Assembly (NCBI RefSeq): GCF_001431535.1
Contig: NZ_LDJK01000060.1
Span: 30,756 to 94,755 of the forward strand
DNA: 64,000 nucleotides
Direction: 5' to 3'
DNA from: Stenotrophomonas chelatiphaga
GTDB lineage: Bacteria > Pseudomonadota > Gammaproteobacteria > Xanthomonadales > Xanthomonadaceae
Part shown: positions 27,688 through 36,796 of the stretch, in pieces
How the letters are laid out: each line of letters begins with the position of its first letter
How positions within the stretch are numbered: position 1 is the first letter of the stretch
Translations under genes and position numbers: made by a program
The notes under the pieces: model-generated
What the model was told of the DNA's origin: nothing
Seen by the model: the letters and a program-made list of their open reading frames with translations, nothing else
Databases searched by the model: none

Positions 27688-28242
27688 TCAGAGCACCGCA
27701 TCCTGGGTCAGACCATGCGAGGTTTCCACGTCGTACTGCCGGTCGCGCTGCCGATACTCCTCGACAATCGCACGTCCCAGCCTGTCCACCTCCGCCTCCA
27801 GCGGCGCACAGCCCTTGTTCGATTTCAGGCTGACGAACTGCCGGCGGAGTTCATCGGCAGCGGCCACGCCAAACTGGAAATGGCCTTGCTCGTGCACGGT
27901 CAACGCGGCCAGGAAGCGGTCCCATCGCTGCTGCAGCTCAGGATCCGCACGGTCGCGATCTTCCCAGCGGGGCAGGGTGATCGTGCCCTTCAATTGAACA
28001 GACGGCGAAGTGAGCAAGCAACGGTTGCCCTGCGACTGCCACCGATACGTCCACGACACGTTCCAGTCGGCACGCCCTGGATAACGCCTTCCCGTGGGAT
28101 CGGCCGGCCCCAGCGAGCGCATCGCGCTGCCCAGCTCGCGGTCGGTAGTGCCGTGAATCGTGTAGTGCACGACGCTCGGCGGGTCATAGGCCGACGCGAC
28201 GTTGGCGACCAGCAACAGCACGACAAGGGGCAGCAAGCGCAT
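27688..28242 (-). CDS. Secreted DUF922 zinc-protease-like protein
   Basis: 184 aa from ATG 28242 (GGAG site), with signal peptide MRLLPLVVLLLVANVASA. WNVSWTYRW, WEDRDRADPE and the metal-binding HEQGH near residue 119 fit the DUF922 family of putative Zn-dependent proteases, where the HExxH-like motif follows LTV. A single Cys pair may form a disulphide. Location should be periplasmic. No partner gene is evident. A longer frame to 28293 only adds charged residues before the signal peptide. Confidence 0.8.
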   Translation of the reverse strand: MRLLPLVVLLLVANVASAYDPPSVVHYTIHGTTDRELGSAMRSLGPADPTGRRYPGRADWNVSWTYRWQSQGNRCLLTSPSVQLKGTITLPRWEDRDRADPELQQRWDRFLAALTVHEQGHFQFGVAAADELRRQFVSLKSNKGCAPLEAEVDRLGRAIVEEYRQRDRQYDVETSHGLTQDAVL

Positions 28243-28323
28243 CCCTGCACTCCGAAGAAGTAATCGCAAAGTGTAATCGCGGCGGATCTTCAAACGCGAC
28301 TCGCGGTGCCGCGCGCTGCAGGT

Positions 28324-28659
28324 TCAATCCGCCGGCCGCACGCCTTCGACAGCGTCCACCCGCAGCGCCAATCCCAACGCGCGCAGCGCGCCCATCATCG
28401 TGCGCAGGGTCAACGTGCGTCGGCCGTACAACTGGCGACGCACCACCTCGACAGGCAGCCTGCATTCGCACGCGATGGCACGCAGTCCTGCATCGCCAGC
28501 AACATAGGCGAGGGCCTCGCCGAAGATCGCCGCATCACCTTCGCTTTCGGCAATGCACGCGTTCAAATACTCAATCACCGCCTGCGGCGTGGACGGCCGG
28601 TCGAAGTGACCTGCTGCTTCCATCTCCGCATAGGACAGCGTGGCGCGACCGGCCTTCAT
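28324..28659 (-). CDS. Orphan HI1420-type antitoxin / XRE-like protein
   Basis: 111 aa from ATG 28659. FDRPSTPQAVIEYLNACIAE, then EALAYVAGDAGLRAIA and a C-terminal RRTLTLRTMMGALRALGLAL match the HI1420 class of antidote proteins that pair with a RelE/HigB-like toxin and bind DNA through a helix-turn-helix. No toxin is encoded in the 379 bp upstream or downstream, so this is either a free-standing regulator or the remnant of a toxin-antitoxin pair. It ends 81 bp from the start of the DUF922 gene in the same direction. Confidence 0.75.
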   Translation of the reverse strand: MKAGRATLSYAEMEAAGHFDRPSTPQAVIEYLNACIAESEGDAAIFGEALAYVAGDAGLRAIACECRLPVEVVRRQLYGRRTLTLRTMMGALRALGLALRVDAVEGVRPAD

Positions 28660-29038
28660 CGGAACGGCCTGCTGATGAGGAAGAAGGACACGTACACGGC
28701 GTGCCGGGGCTGCATGGACATCGAAAGACCTCGCATGGCATGGGCCACCTGCGCCGGGGCGCAAGGTGGCGGGCGATGCGGGTTGGCGTACCGGACTACG
28801 CGACACTCATTAACCGGCGGATCGGGATCCCCGCGCACCGCCCGCCGTATGACCGGCAGTGCAGTGCATTCTCCGCCGTGCCCGAGGGCTACAACAGAGG
28901 CAATGAGTGATGCGTAGTGTCGGGACGCCAATCCCGGCTGGCACGTTCGGCACCAGCCCGGTCATCGTGCACAGCCATGTGCACCTGCGTCCATGAGAAA
29001 AGTTGCGAACTGAGTGCGCCGTAACCACCAGCGGTTTG
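28660..29038. other. Intergenic stretch, no gene supported
   Basis: 379 bp between the antitoxin start and the end of the radical SAM gene. Short open frames exist on both strands, but none has a ribosome site or a recognisable protein. It may contain the antitoxin promoter and a degraded toxin gene; nothing firmer can be said. Confidence 0.5.
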
Positions 29039-30151
29039 CTAGAACAATGACCCCTGCGGCGAGTCCGCCTTCGGCGGCGCCGGCCGCTCGAACTTCGTGC
29101 AATCCAGCTTCGGCCAATGGCTGTTCTGCGCATCGAACCCCAGCCGCCTGCGCGCCAGCTTGAAGCGGTTCGCCAACAGGTCCGCATAAACACCCTGGCC
29201 GCGCATGCGGGTGCCGAACTGGCTGTCGTAGTCCTTGCCGCCGCGCAGCTGGTTGATGGTGCTCATCACGTGCGTGGCGCGGTCCGGGTAATGGGTGTCC
29301 AACCAGTCGCGGAACAGCGGCGCCACTTCCAGTGGCAGGCGCAGCAGCACATAGCCGGCACTCGATGCGCCAGCATCGCGGGCAGCCTCCAGTACGGCCT
29401 CCAGTTCGGCATCGTTGATCCACGGAATCACCGGCGCCACCATCACCCCGACCGGGATGCCGGCATCGTGCAGGCGGCGCATCGCGCGCAGGCGTGCATG
29501 CGGTGCGGCGGCGCGCGGTTCAAGTTTCGAAGACAGATGCGGGTCGAGCGAGGTCACCGAGAAGTGCACGCTGACCAGGTTCTGTTCAGCCAGTGGCGCC
29601 AGCAGGTCGATATCGCGCTCGACCAGCGCGTTCTTGGTGATCAGCGAGAACGGGTGGCGGGTTTCCAGCATCACTTCGATCAGCTGGCGGGTCAGTTTGA
29701 ACTTTCGTTCGATCGGCTGGTAGGAATCGGTGTTGATGCCCAGCGCTATGGGTTGTGGCACGTAGCTGGGTTTTGAAAGTTCCTTGCGCAGCAGCTGCGC
29801 GGCGTTGGTCTTGGCAAACAGCTTGGTTTCAAAATCCAGTCCGGGCGACAGGTTCAGATAGGCGTGCGAGGGCCGGGCGAAGCAGTACGAGCAGCCATGT
29901 TCGCAGCCGCGATACGGGTTCACCGATTGGCTGAAGCCCACGTCCGGCGAGTTGTTGCGGCTGATGATGCTGCGGGCGGTTTCGGCGCGCACTTCGGTGC
30001 GCAGGCGCGGCGCCAGGAACTCTTCGCCTTCTTCGGCTTCCCAGCCATCGTCCACCGCTTCGCTGACCGTGCTTTCGAAGCGGCCGGGGAGGTGGGTGGT
30101 GCTGCCGCGACCTTTGATGGCGACGTGGGGAATGGAATCGGGGCGACCCAT
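29039..30151 (-). CDS. PA0069-family radical SAM protein
   Basis: 370 aa. The iron-sulphur cluster motif CEHGCSYC (C-x3-C-x2-C) lies in NPYRGCEHGCSYCFARPSHA near residues 78-97, as in the spore-photoproduct-lyase-like PA0069 group. Further marks are GINTDSYQPIE, LITKNALVERD and VSVTSLD-like segments of the SAM barrel. The N-terminus MGRPDSIPHVAIKGRGS is typical of the group. It should generate a 5'-deoxyadenosyl radical; the substrate is unknown. It appears monocistronic. Confidence 0.9.
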   Translation of the reverse strand: MGRPDSIPHVAIKGRGSTTHLPGRFESTVSEAVDDGWEAEEGEEFLAPRLRTEVRAETARSIISRNNSPDVGFSQSVNPYRGCEHGCSYCFARPSHAYLNLSPGLDFETKLFAKTNAAQLLRKELSKPSYVPQPIALGINTDSYQPIERKFKLTRQLIEVMLETRHPFSLITKNALVERDIDLLAPLAEQNLVSVHFSVTSLDPHLSSKLEPRAAAPHARLRAMRRLHDAGIPVGVMVAPVIPWINDAELEAVLEAARDAGASSAGYVLLRLPLEVAPLFRDWLDTHYPDRATHVMSTINQLRGGKDYDSQFGTRMRGQGVYADLLANRFKLARRRLGFDAQNSHWPKLDCTKFERPAPPKADSPQGSLF

Positions 30152-30268
30152 GGGAATCTTCTACTGGAAGTGCGATTAGTATTATTGCTAACCACAGCGT
30201 ATGCAATGTGCTGGAATTCAGGTGGCTGTAGGCGTGGAGGGGGATGGGGGTTTGGCTTGCCCCCATGG

Positions 30269-30277
30269 TTATCCACA
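30269..30277 (+). other. Isolated perfect DnaA box
   Basis: TTATCCACA in the non-coding 30152-30478 region, 14 kb from the origin. It may be a chance match or a titration site. Confidence 0.4.
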
Positions 30278-30380
30278 GGACATACGGTCATGACGGGACA
30301 GCGCGCAGGACATTACACGCCACGCGATGCGCAGCGGAGGGTAGGGGACTGGGGTCTCAGGGAGTGCGACGGCGGGGATC

Positions 30381-30476
30381 GTGACGACCAGCGGTCGTCA
30401 CCCACCGGGGGGCGCGTTGACGGCCAGCGGCCGTCACTACCGGGGGGCGCGTTGACGGCCAGCGGCCGTCATCACC
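30381..30476. repeat. Triple REP/SMAG-like array
   Basis: One GTGACGACC-type palindrome (30381-30403) is followed by two GACGGCC-type SMAG-like copies (30417-30441 and 30452-30476) with an identical CGGGGGGCGCGT spacer. The array ends 2 bp from the pdxJ stop. The rest of gap 30152-30380 shows no gene. Confidence 0.85.
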
Positions 30477-30478
30477 GC

Positions 30479-31222
30479 TTAGAGGCGGGCCAAGTAGGCC
30501 TTCACCGTGGCGTCCAGGCCGTCGTACAGGGCTTCGCTGATCAGGGCGTGGCCGATCGAGACTTCCAGCACGTCAGGTACGTGGCTCAGGAAGTCACGCA
30601 GGTTGGCCTGCGACAGGTCATGGCCGGCATTGACCCCCAGCCCTGCCGCCTGTGCACGGCGCGCGGCGGTGGCGAACAGCGCCAGCATCGCCGTGGCGTC
30701 GCCTGCGGCGTGGGCTTCGGCAAACGGGCCGGTGTACAGCTCGATGCGGTCGGCACCGACCTCGGCCGCGCGTTCCAGCAGCGGGTTGCCGGCGTCCACG
30801 AACAGACTGACGCGGCAGCCCATCGCCTTCAGCGCGGCCACCAGCGGACGCAGGCGCTCGCAGTCGGCTGCGAAGTCGAAGCCATGGTCGGACGTCAGCT
30901 GGCCGTCGCCATCGGGCACCAGCGTGGCCTGTGCGGGGCGGATGGCCTCGCACAGCGGCAGCAGCCCCGGGTAGCCCTCGCGCGGCGGGGCGAACGGGTT
31001 GCCTTCGATGTTGAACTCGACCCCGCGCGCCGTGGTCAGCGCGGACAGCGCGTGCACGTCTTCGGCGGTGATGTGGCGGCGGTCCGGGCGCGGGTGCACG
31101 GTGATGCCGTGTGCACCGGCGTCCAGGCAGGCCTGCGCGGCGCGCAGCACATCGGGGTCGTGGCCACCGCGCGAGTTGCGCAGCACGGCGATCTTGTTGA
31201 CGTTGACGCTGAGGCGGGTCAT
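30479..31222 (-). CDS. pdxJ: Pyridoxine 5'-phosphate synthase
   Basis: 247 aa from ATG 31222 ([17 protein letters not shown]). It condenses 1-deoxyxylulose-5-phosphate with 3-amino-2-oxopropyl phosphate in vitamin B6 synthesis. Conserved marks are [45 protein letters not shown]-like GVNAGHDLS and [12 protein letters not shown] at the C-terminal end. It lies downstream of cls and the TonB cluster in the same direction. The open frame reaches 31372, but the extra part overlaps cls and lacks family similarity. Confidence 0.96.
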   Translation of the reverse strand: MTRLSVNVNKIAVLRNSRGGHDPDVLRAAQACLDAGAHGITVHPRPDRRHITAEDVHALSALTTARGVEFNIEGNPFAPPREGYPGLLPLCEAIRPAQATLVPDGDGQLTSDHGFDFAADCERLRPLVAALKAMGCRVSLFVDAGNPLLERAAEVGADRIELYTGPFAEAHAAGDATAMLALFATAARRAQAAGLGVNAGHDLSQANLRDFLSHVPDVLEVSIGHALISEALYDGLDATVKAYLARL

Positions 31223-31268
31223 GACGGCAGGCAGGACGGTGACAGAAGCGCGCAGTGTAGCGCCGCTG

Positions 31269-32729
31269 TCACAACAGCGGCGAGGCCAGCCGGGCGAAGG
31301 CTTCAGGCAGGCGGTGCCGCCACAGGCCGCGGTTGCGTTCGTTGTGGACGCGGGTGGCGCTGTCGAACTCATGGTCCAGGATGCCGGCCAGCTCGGCCAC
31401 GCGGTCCTTGTCCCGCAGCAGCATGGACAGTTCGAAGTTGAGCCGGAAACTGCGATGGTCGAAGTTCGCCGTGCCGACGATGCAGACCTCGTCGTCGGCG
31501 ATGAAGGCCTTGGTGTGCAGCATGCGCGGGCCGTATTCGTAGATCTTCACCCCCGCCTGCAGCAGCTCGTCGAAGTAGGACCGCGCGGCCTGGGTGACGA
31601 ACCAGGAGTCGCTCATCTTCGGCACCAGCAGCCGCACTTCCAACCCGCCCAGCGCGGCCGACGTCAGCGCCATGCGTGCCGCTTCGCCCGGCACGAAGTA
31701 GGGCGTCACCAGCCACACGCGGTGCTTGGCTTCGTGGATGGCGGCCACGTGCAGGCGATGGATCGTCTCCCAGCCCGAATCCGGGCCGGACACCAGCACC
31801 TGCGCGTTGATGCTGCCGTCGTCGCGGCTCGGCGTTTCACGTGGCCACAGCCGTGCCTGGTCGAACTGCTGGGCCTCCTGCCCGCTGGCGTACAGCCAGT
31901 CTTCCATGAAGACCAGCTGCAGGCTGCGCACCACATGGCCACGCAGGCGCATGTGCAGGTCGCGGTAGGCGTTCGGGTCGCGCTGCTCGTTCTCTTCGTC
32001 GGTGATGTTGATGCCACCGGTGAAGGCCAGCAGGCCATCGATGACCACCAGCTTGCGGTGGGTGCGCAGGTTCAACCACGGCCGCTTGAACGGCTTGAGC
32101 AGCTGCCTCGGATGGAACCACACCGCTTCGCCGCCGGCCTCCAGCAGCGGCTTCAGGAACGCCGCGCGGATGTTGCCGGCGCCCACGGCATCCAGCAGCA
32201 GCCGGACCTGTACGCCACGCTGTGCGGCGGCCACCAGCGCATCGCGCACGGCGGTGCCGGTGTGGTCCGGTTCGAAGATGTAGTACTCCAGGTTCACGTG
32301 ATCGCGCGCTTCGGCGATCGCCTCCAGCAGGGCGGCGTAGGTCGCCGCGCCATCCACCAGCCATTCCACTTCGGTGGCGCTGCTGGGTGCCAGGCCGGTG
32401 GTGGCCTGGCCGATGGCGGCCAGTTCGGTGCAATCGGCATCGGGCGGGCAGACACTGCTGTAGTGCTCCATGCCGGAACGCGAACGGCCGCGGCGCAGGC
32501 GTTGCCGTTTTACTTTCTGCGGACCCAGCAGGTAGTAAATGAAGAGCCCGATGTACGGCAGCGCGGCCAGCGAAAGAATCCAGCTGAGCGTGGCGACCGG
32601 CTCGCGTTTCTGCAGCATGATCCAGCCGATCAGCCCGAGCAGGTACAGCACATAGGCAATCGCCAGCGACGTGCCGAGGTGGGGAATGGCATCAAGCCAG
32701 TGTCGCAGCGCATCGAAGAAGGCAATCAT
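31269..32729 (-). CDS. cls: Cardiolipin synthase
   Basis: 486 aa from ATG 32729. Two N-terminal membrane helices (about 15-35 and 45-65) are followed by a PLDNT-like linker and two phospholipase-D HKD motifs: HRKLVVIDG near residue 235 and [10 protein letters not shown] near 410. It condenses phosphatidylglycerol (or PG with PE) to cardiolipin in the inner membrane. Length is normal. An extension to 32864 would cross a terminator hairpin and is rejected. 46 bp separate it from pdxJ. Confidence 0.95.
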   Translation of the reverse strand: MIAFFDALRHWLDAIPHLGTSLAIAYVLYLLGLIGWIMLQKREPVATLSWILSLAALPYIGLFIYYLLGPQKVKRQRLRRGRSRSGMEHYSSVCPPDADCTELAAIGQATTGLAPSSATEVEWLVDGAATYAALLEAIAEARDHVNLEYYIFEPDHTGTAVRDALVAAAQRGVQVRLLLDAVGAGNIRAAFLKPLLEAGGEAVWFHPRQLLKPFKRPWLNLRTHRKLVVIDGLLAFTGGINITDEENEQRDPNAYRDLHMRLRGHVVRSLQLVFMEDWLYASGQEAQQFDQARLWPRETPSRDDGSINAQVLVSGPDSGWETIHRLHVAAIHEAKHRVWLVTPYFVPGEAARMALTSAALGGLEVRLLVPKMSDSWFVTQAARSYFDELLQAGVKIYEYGPRMLHTKAFIADDEVCIVGTANFDHRSFRLNFELSMLLRDKDRVAELAGILDHEFDSATRVHNERNRGLWRHRLPEAFARLASPLL

Positions 32730-32819
32730 CGCCGGATGATACGCGGGCGCGGGGTCGGCGGGATGGGGGCGGATTCCTTTTATGCAGGAAAAGGAATGCG
32801 ACCGCTCCGGCAGCGGACA

Positions 32820-32852
32820 TAAAAAAACGCCCTCGTTTCCGAGGGCGTTTTC
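32820..32852 (-). terminator. Rho-independent terminator of tonB-exbBD operon
   Basis: On the minus strand AACGCCCTCG pairs with CGAGGGCGTT around GAAA and is followed by a run of seven T. It lies 35 bp after the exbD2 stop, separating the TonB system from cls. Confidence 0.9.
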
Positions 32853-32886
32853 CAGTCGCGTCATGAGTGCGGACTGCGTGTAGCGT

Positions 32887-33300
32887 TTACTGCTGTACGA
32901 AACCGATCTTCTTCATCTGGGCGTTCTTCGAGGCGGCCAGGATCTTGGCCATCACGTCGTACTCCGAGTCCGGGCTCGCGTCGATCCGCAGTTCCGGCTG
33001 GTTCGTCGGGTCACGCTGGACCTCCTGTTCCATCCGCTGCTGCAGTTCGCCCACGGCGACCGGGCTGTTGTTCCAGAACACCTGGTTGCTCGCATCGACA
33101 CGCAACTCGACCGGCGGCGGCGGTTCAACCGTCACCGGGGGCGGGTTGAGCACGCGCTGCGGCAGATCCACGGCGATCGGGTAGGTCATGATCGGTGCGG
33201 TCACGATGAAGATGATCAGCAGCACCAGCATCACGTCCACGAGGGGCGTGACGTTGATGTCCGCCATGGGGCCTTTGCCACCACCAGAACTGAATGCCAT
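32887..33300 (-). CDS. exbD2: Biopolymer transport protein ExbD (second copy)
   Basis: 137 aa with one N-terminal membrane helix after [18 protein letters not shown], which contains the proton-channel Asp of the ExbD/TolR family, and a periplasmic domain (about 45-137). Residues 50-65 are Pro-rich. In Xanthomonas the second exbD of this cluster is known to be dispensable for iron uptake and to affect other traits. It begins 3 bp after exbD1. Confidence 0.95.
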   Translation of the reverse strand: MAFSSGGGKGPMADINVTPLVDVMLVLLIIFIVTAPIMTYPIAVDLPQRVLNPPPVTVEPPPPVELRVDASNQVFWNNSPVAVGELQQRMEQEVQRDPTNQPELRIDASPDSEYDVMAKILAASKNAQMKKIGFVQQ

Positions 33301-33303
33301 GGC

Positions 33304-33729
33304 TTACTGCCCCTTCTCTTTGGTCGCAACGAAGCCGACGTCCAGCATGCCCTGTTCCTGCGCGACCTTGGTCAGCTCGTTGATGACGCGCATCTTGGTC
33401 GTGCGGTCACCACGCAGGTTCAACGGCGGCTGCGGCGTCTGCTGGGCGGCGGTGGAAAGGCGGGACTCAAGCGTCCCACGATCGATTTCCTCGTCGTTCC
33501 AGTAAACCGAACCGTCTTCCTTGACCGCCAGCGTGATCGGACCCTTACGATCATTGGCATCGTCCGGGTTCTGGATCAGGTTGGCTTCGGGCAGCTCGAC
33601 CTTGACCTTGTGGGACATCAGAGGCGCCGTGATGATGAAGATGATCAGCAGCACCAGCATCACGTCCACGAGGGGCGTAACGTTGATGTCGGCCATGGGG
33701 CCGCCGCTGTTACCACTACTGAAAGCCAT
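33304..33729 (-). CDS. exbD1: Biopolymer transport protein ExbD (first copy)
   Basis: 141 aa, with the same first 30 or so residues as exbD2 apart from small changes ([20 protein letters not shown]) and then a different periplasmic domain. With ExbB it forms the proton-driven motor that energises TonB. The conserved Asp is in TPLVDVML. It is 55 bp downstream of exbB and 3 bp before exbD2. Confidence 0.96.
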   Translation of the reverse strand: MAFSSGNSGGPMADINVTPLVDVMLVLLIIFIITAPLMSHKVKVELPEANLIQNPDDANDRKGPITLAVKEDGSVYWNDEEIDRGTLESRLSTAAQQTPQPPLNLRGDRTTKMRVINELTKVAQEQGMLDVGFVATKEKGQ

Positions 33730-33784
33730 AACGGGCTCCGTCTAGATCGGTGTGAACTACCTTCGTGCCGGGTACAGCGCGTCC

Positions 33785-34543
33785 TTAGCGGACGCGCGAA
33801 CCGGTAGCGAAGAAGTCGTGCAGGTCGTGCGCGAAGGTATCGAAACGGCTGATGGTCGCGCTGTTGATCTTGCTGAAGAAGTTGAAGGCGAACACGGCCG
33901 GGATAGCCACGAACAGGCCGATCGCGGTCATGATCAGCGCTTCACCCACCGGGCCGGCAACGGCGTCGATGGAGGCCGAACCGGTTGCACCGATCTTAAT
34001 CAGCGCGCCGTAGATGCCCCACACGGTACCCAGCAGACCGACGAACGGAGCGGTTGCACCGACGGTGGCCAGCAGGGTCATGCCCGACTGCAGCTTGTTG
34101 CTTTCGCGGGTCACGGCCTGGCGCAGGGCGCGGTCGACGAACTCCGAACGGCTCAGGGTTTCACCCAGGCCACCGGTTGCGCCGCCTTCGGCACGCTGGT
34201 GGTGGGCGGCAGCCTGTGCGGCGTCCAGGGCGATCTTCGAGAAGGGCTCCGAAGCCGGCTGTTCTTCCATCGCACGGATGGCGTCCTGCGCGTTCGGGGT
34301 ATCCCAGAACAGGCTGGTGACCTTGTCGGCAGCAGCCTTCAGGCGGGTAGCGCGGAAGATGTTGATGACAGTCCAGTACCAGGACATGGCCGACATCACG
34401 ATCAGGGTGATCAGGACCACCCAGGAGACTGCGAAGTCGCCCGGCTGGCTGGTCATTTCATGGATGAGGTGCTCGAAGCCCATCTGCGACAGGGCGTTGG
34501 AGTTGCCCCCGGCAGCAGCGGCGATGAAAATTTCCTGCAGCAT
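33785..34543 (-). CDS. exbB: Biopolymer transport protein ExbB
   Basis: 252 aa, three membrane helices (about 40-62, 155-180 and 195-220). The conserved MotA/ExbB core GMTLLATVGATAPFVGLLGT and GEALIMTAIGLFVAIPAV is present. It is the inner-membrane proton-channel partner of ExbD. AAGG precedes the start by about 9 nt. It lies between tonB and exbD1 in the usual xanthomonad order. Confidence 0.97.
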   Translation of the reverse strand: MLQEIFIAAAAGGNSNALSQMGFEHLIHEMTSQPGDFAVSWVVLITLIVMSAMSWYWTVINIFRATRLKAAADKVTSLFWDTPNAQDAIRAMEEQPASEPFSKIALDAAQAAAHHQRAEGGATGGLGETLSRSEFVDRALRQAVTRESNKLQSGMTLLATVGATAPFVGLLGTVWGIYGALIKIGATGSASIDAVAGPVGEALIMTAIGLFVAIPAVFAFNFFSKINSATISRFDTFAHDLHDFFATGSRVR

Positions 34544-34604
34544 GACGCTTACCTTTGTTGTGTGTGGTGTTGAAGGGTGTAGCTAATCATAAGAGCCATC
34601 AGCG

Positions 34605-34624
34605 GGGTGGCCCTGCGGCCACCC
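34605..34624. terminator. Hairpin between tonB and exbB
   Basis: GGGTGGCC-CTGC-GGCCACCC, a perfect 8-bp stem without a T-run, 6 bp after the tonB stop. It may reduce read-through from tonB into exbB or protect the tonB mRNA end. Confidence 0.5.
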
Positions 34625-34630
34625 GATGCA

Positions 34631-35299
34631 TCAGCTCAGAGCAAAATTGACCGGTACGCGTACGCGGCCCGCGGCTTTCTTGCCGCCCGACTCGGCTGCG
34701 TTGAAGCGCCACTTGCGTGCAGCTTCCATTGCAGCGCGATCCAGGTCGCGGTTACGGCTGGATTTCTCGACCGTGACATTGGTGACGTTGCCTTGGGCAT
34801 CGACATCGATGATCAGGATCACTTCACCCTGGATACCAGCGCGGAATGCAGCCGGCGGGTAACGCGGGGGATTCATGTTCTTGGACGAGATATCGACGCT
34901 GGCCTCGATGGAGGTCGGCGGTGCCGGCGGCGCGGGCGGCGACGGCGGGGTGACGATATCGTTCGGGCGCGGTTCCGGCACGTCGACAATCGGCGCCTGC
35001 GGCGGCGGCGGAACCGGCGACGGCTTCGGCGGCGACAGGTTCTTCACCGGCGGCGGCGGCGTCTCATCCGGCGGCGGCGGCGGCGGCGGCGGAGGCGGCG
35101 GCGGCGGTGCATCGACGATGGTCACCATCACGTTGCGCTCCTTCTCTGCAGCCGCCTTGGGGGCGACGGCAGGAATGAGGAGCATCATGAAGGCAGCCAG
35201 ATGCAGTGCGATAACAAACGCGATGCCGAAGATGCGGGGCCAGCTCAGGCCCTTCTCTTCAGTTTCTTCGTAGCGGTGAAAGACTAGTTGTTCCGTCAT
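34631..35299 (-). CDS. tonB: Energy transducer TonB
   Basis: 222 aa from ATG 35299 (MTEQLVFHRYEETEEK). A single membrane anchor at about 22-44 contains the conserved His (ALHLAAF). A Pro-rich spacer includes about 13 consecutive prolines (from near residue 62) and further PP/PK/EP repeats. The C-terminal domain (about 145-222) has YPPAAFRAGIQGEVILIIDV and the usual KWRF end. It links the proton motor to outer-membrane receptors, of which this window encodes four. An extension to 35383 lacks family similarity. Confidence 0.96.
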   Translation of the reverse strand: MTEQLVFHRYEETEEKGLSWPRIFGIAFVIALHLAAFMMLLIPAVAPKAAAEKERNVMVTIVDAPPPPPPPPPPPPPDETPPPPVKNLSPPKPSPVPPPPQAPIVDVPEPRPNDIVTPPSPPAPPAPPTSIEASVDISSKNMNPPRYPPAAFRAGIQGEVILIIDVDAQGNVTNVTVEKSSRNRDLDRAAMEAARKWRFNAAESGGKKAAGRVRVPVNFALS

Positions 35300-35395
35300 G
35301 CGCCAAGAGCTCGATTGTGGGGCCGGGATACCCGGGGGGCGGGATCCCTGATCAGCGGTGCATGACACCGCAGGAACCTCCAAGCTTATACCAAT

Positions 35396-35432
35396 CCTGA
35401 GTGCCTGCGCACGCTTCGCGCAGGCATTCAGG
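35396..35432. terminator. Long stem-loop after TPR gene
   Basis: CCTGA-x-TGCCTGCGC pairs with GCGCAGGCA-x-TCAGG (one mismatch in the middle). It sits 12 bp beyond the stop of the TPR gene, upstream of tonB. No T-run is seen, so termination or attenuation is uncertain. Confidence 0.55.
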
Positions 35433-35444
35433 CGTTATTCCTAC

Positions 35445-36665
35445 TTACTTCAGGTTGATGATTTTGTCCGCATCCGCGGCGTTCTTCAGGCCACCCTTGG
35501 CCTTGGCCTGACGCGCTGCTTCCTTGGCCTGGGGAATCTTGCCCTCACTGTGCAGGACACGTGCCAGATTCAGGTAGGTTTCGCCGGTGGGCGACAGCGG
35601 AGCGGCCTTCTGCCACGCCTCGATCGCCTTGTCCACCTGCTGCGGTTCTGAGTAGTAGTAGGACTGGGCCAGTGCCAGGTAAACCTGGTGGTCCGGCTTC
35701 AGTATGCCCTTCTCGAGACCTTCGTTGATCACCGAGATTACTTCCTTTTCCTTGTTCTCGGTATTGGCGTAGATCGAATACAACTGCTTGTATTCGCGCT
35801 CGTCGGTCAACTGGCCCGACGCACGCAGCTTGTCCATGACACCGGCGGCCTTGTCCATCTGGTCGGCCTGCATGTACATGTTGGCCAGGTTGAGCTGCGC
35901 CTTCTTGTCGTTCGGGTTCTTGGCGGCGACGGCCTCGGCCGCAGCCACGGCTTCACCGGTCTGGCCGGCTTCGGCGTAGGCGGCCATCAGCAGCTGGTTC
36001 CACTGGTCCTTCGGCTCGGGCGAGGCAGCGATCGCTTCCTTCAGCACCGGGATCGCTTCCTGGTAGCGCTCCAGCTGGTACAGCGCCTGGCCCTTGGAAA
36101 CCAGTTCCTCGGCCTTCTTCGAACCGCTTTCGGCGAAGTACTTGTCGATCAGGGTCAGGCCCTGCGCCTGCACCGCCTTGTCGTCGTCCTGCAGCTGCAG
36201 CTGGGCCAGCATCAGCATCGACTGGAAGTGACCGTTGTTGTCCAGCGCGTTGGCGTCGAGCACCTGCTGCAGGTAACGCTTCGCACCGGCAACGTCGTCC
36301 TGCTGGTAGGCGGCCTGCGAAGCGAGCTGGGCGGCAAGCGCCTTGTCGTATTCGTTGGCGGCGCTGTTGCCCAGGATCGAAGTGGCTTCGGTCAGCGTCT
36401 CCGGGAACTTCTGCTCGTTGTAGCTGTCTACCAGCTTCTGCAGCTGCTTGCCCAGCTTGGCCGAGGACTTCATGCCCGGCTCTTTGCGGGTCGCGTTCGG
36501 GTACAGCACTTCGGCCGCAGCGGCCTTGCTGCTGCCACGACGCTCACGCTGGTCGGAGCGATCGGCCGAACGTGCCTGCGCGGCGGCATCGGTGATCACG
36601 GTGCCACTGACGGCAGTCGCGATCAGCATGGTCAGCAGGGCTTGCTTGTGGTTACGGAGCATCAT
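35445..36665 (-). CDS. Secreted tetratricopeptide-repeat protein
   Basis: 406 aa, with signal peptide (MMLRNHKQALLTMLIATAVS... ending DAAAQA). About eight TPR-like helical pairs follow between residues 85 and 390 (for example QALYQLERYQEAIPVLKEAI, AQLNLANMYMQADQMDKAAG, YLNLARVLHSEGKIPQAKEA). A GAGGTGAAAG ribosome site precedes ATG. It lies just upstream of tonB in the same direction, suggesting a periplasmic scaffold in outer-membrane transport. This is inference from position only. Confidence 0.85.
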   Translation of the reverse strand: MMLRNHKQALLTMLIATAVSGTVITDAAAQARSADRSDQRERRGSSKAAAAEVLYPNATRKEPGMKSSAKLGKQLQKLVDSYNEQKFPETLTEATSILGNSAANEYDKALAAQLASQAAYQQDDVAGAKRYLQQVLDANALDNNGHFQSMLMLAQLQLQDDDKAVQAQGLTLIDKYFAESGSKKAEELVSKGQALYQLERYQEAIPVLKEAIAASPEPKDQWNQLLMAAYAEAGQTGEAVAAAEAVAAKNPNDKKAQLNLANMYMQADQMDKAAGVMDKLRASGQLTDEREYKQLYSIYANTENKEKEVISVINEGLEKGILKPDHQVYLALAQSYYYSEPQQVDKAIEAWQKAAPLSPTGETYLNLARVLHSEGKIPQAKEAARQAKAKGGLKNAADADKIINLK

Positions 36666-36796
36666 CTTTCACCTCGTTCGGACCGCGTAGCGGCAGCAAT
36701 GACGGACGTCAGAAAAATCTGAGCCGCCAAACGTATCAGAATTAAGCGACGTGAGAAATCGTTTCCTGTGCTGCATCACAGCAAATTCACGCATAT

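Noticed and set aside
28656..28931. Minus-strand frame upstream of the antitoxin that might be its toxin
   Set aside because: The 91-residue product does not resemble RelE/HigB proteins and lacks a ribosome site.
30381..30476. Regularly spaced repeats that could suggest a CRISPR array
   Set aside because: Units are palindromic GTAG-type repeats with identical short spacers, few copies and no cas genes.
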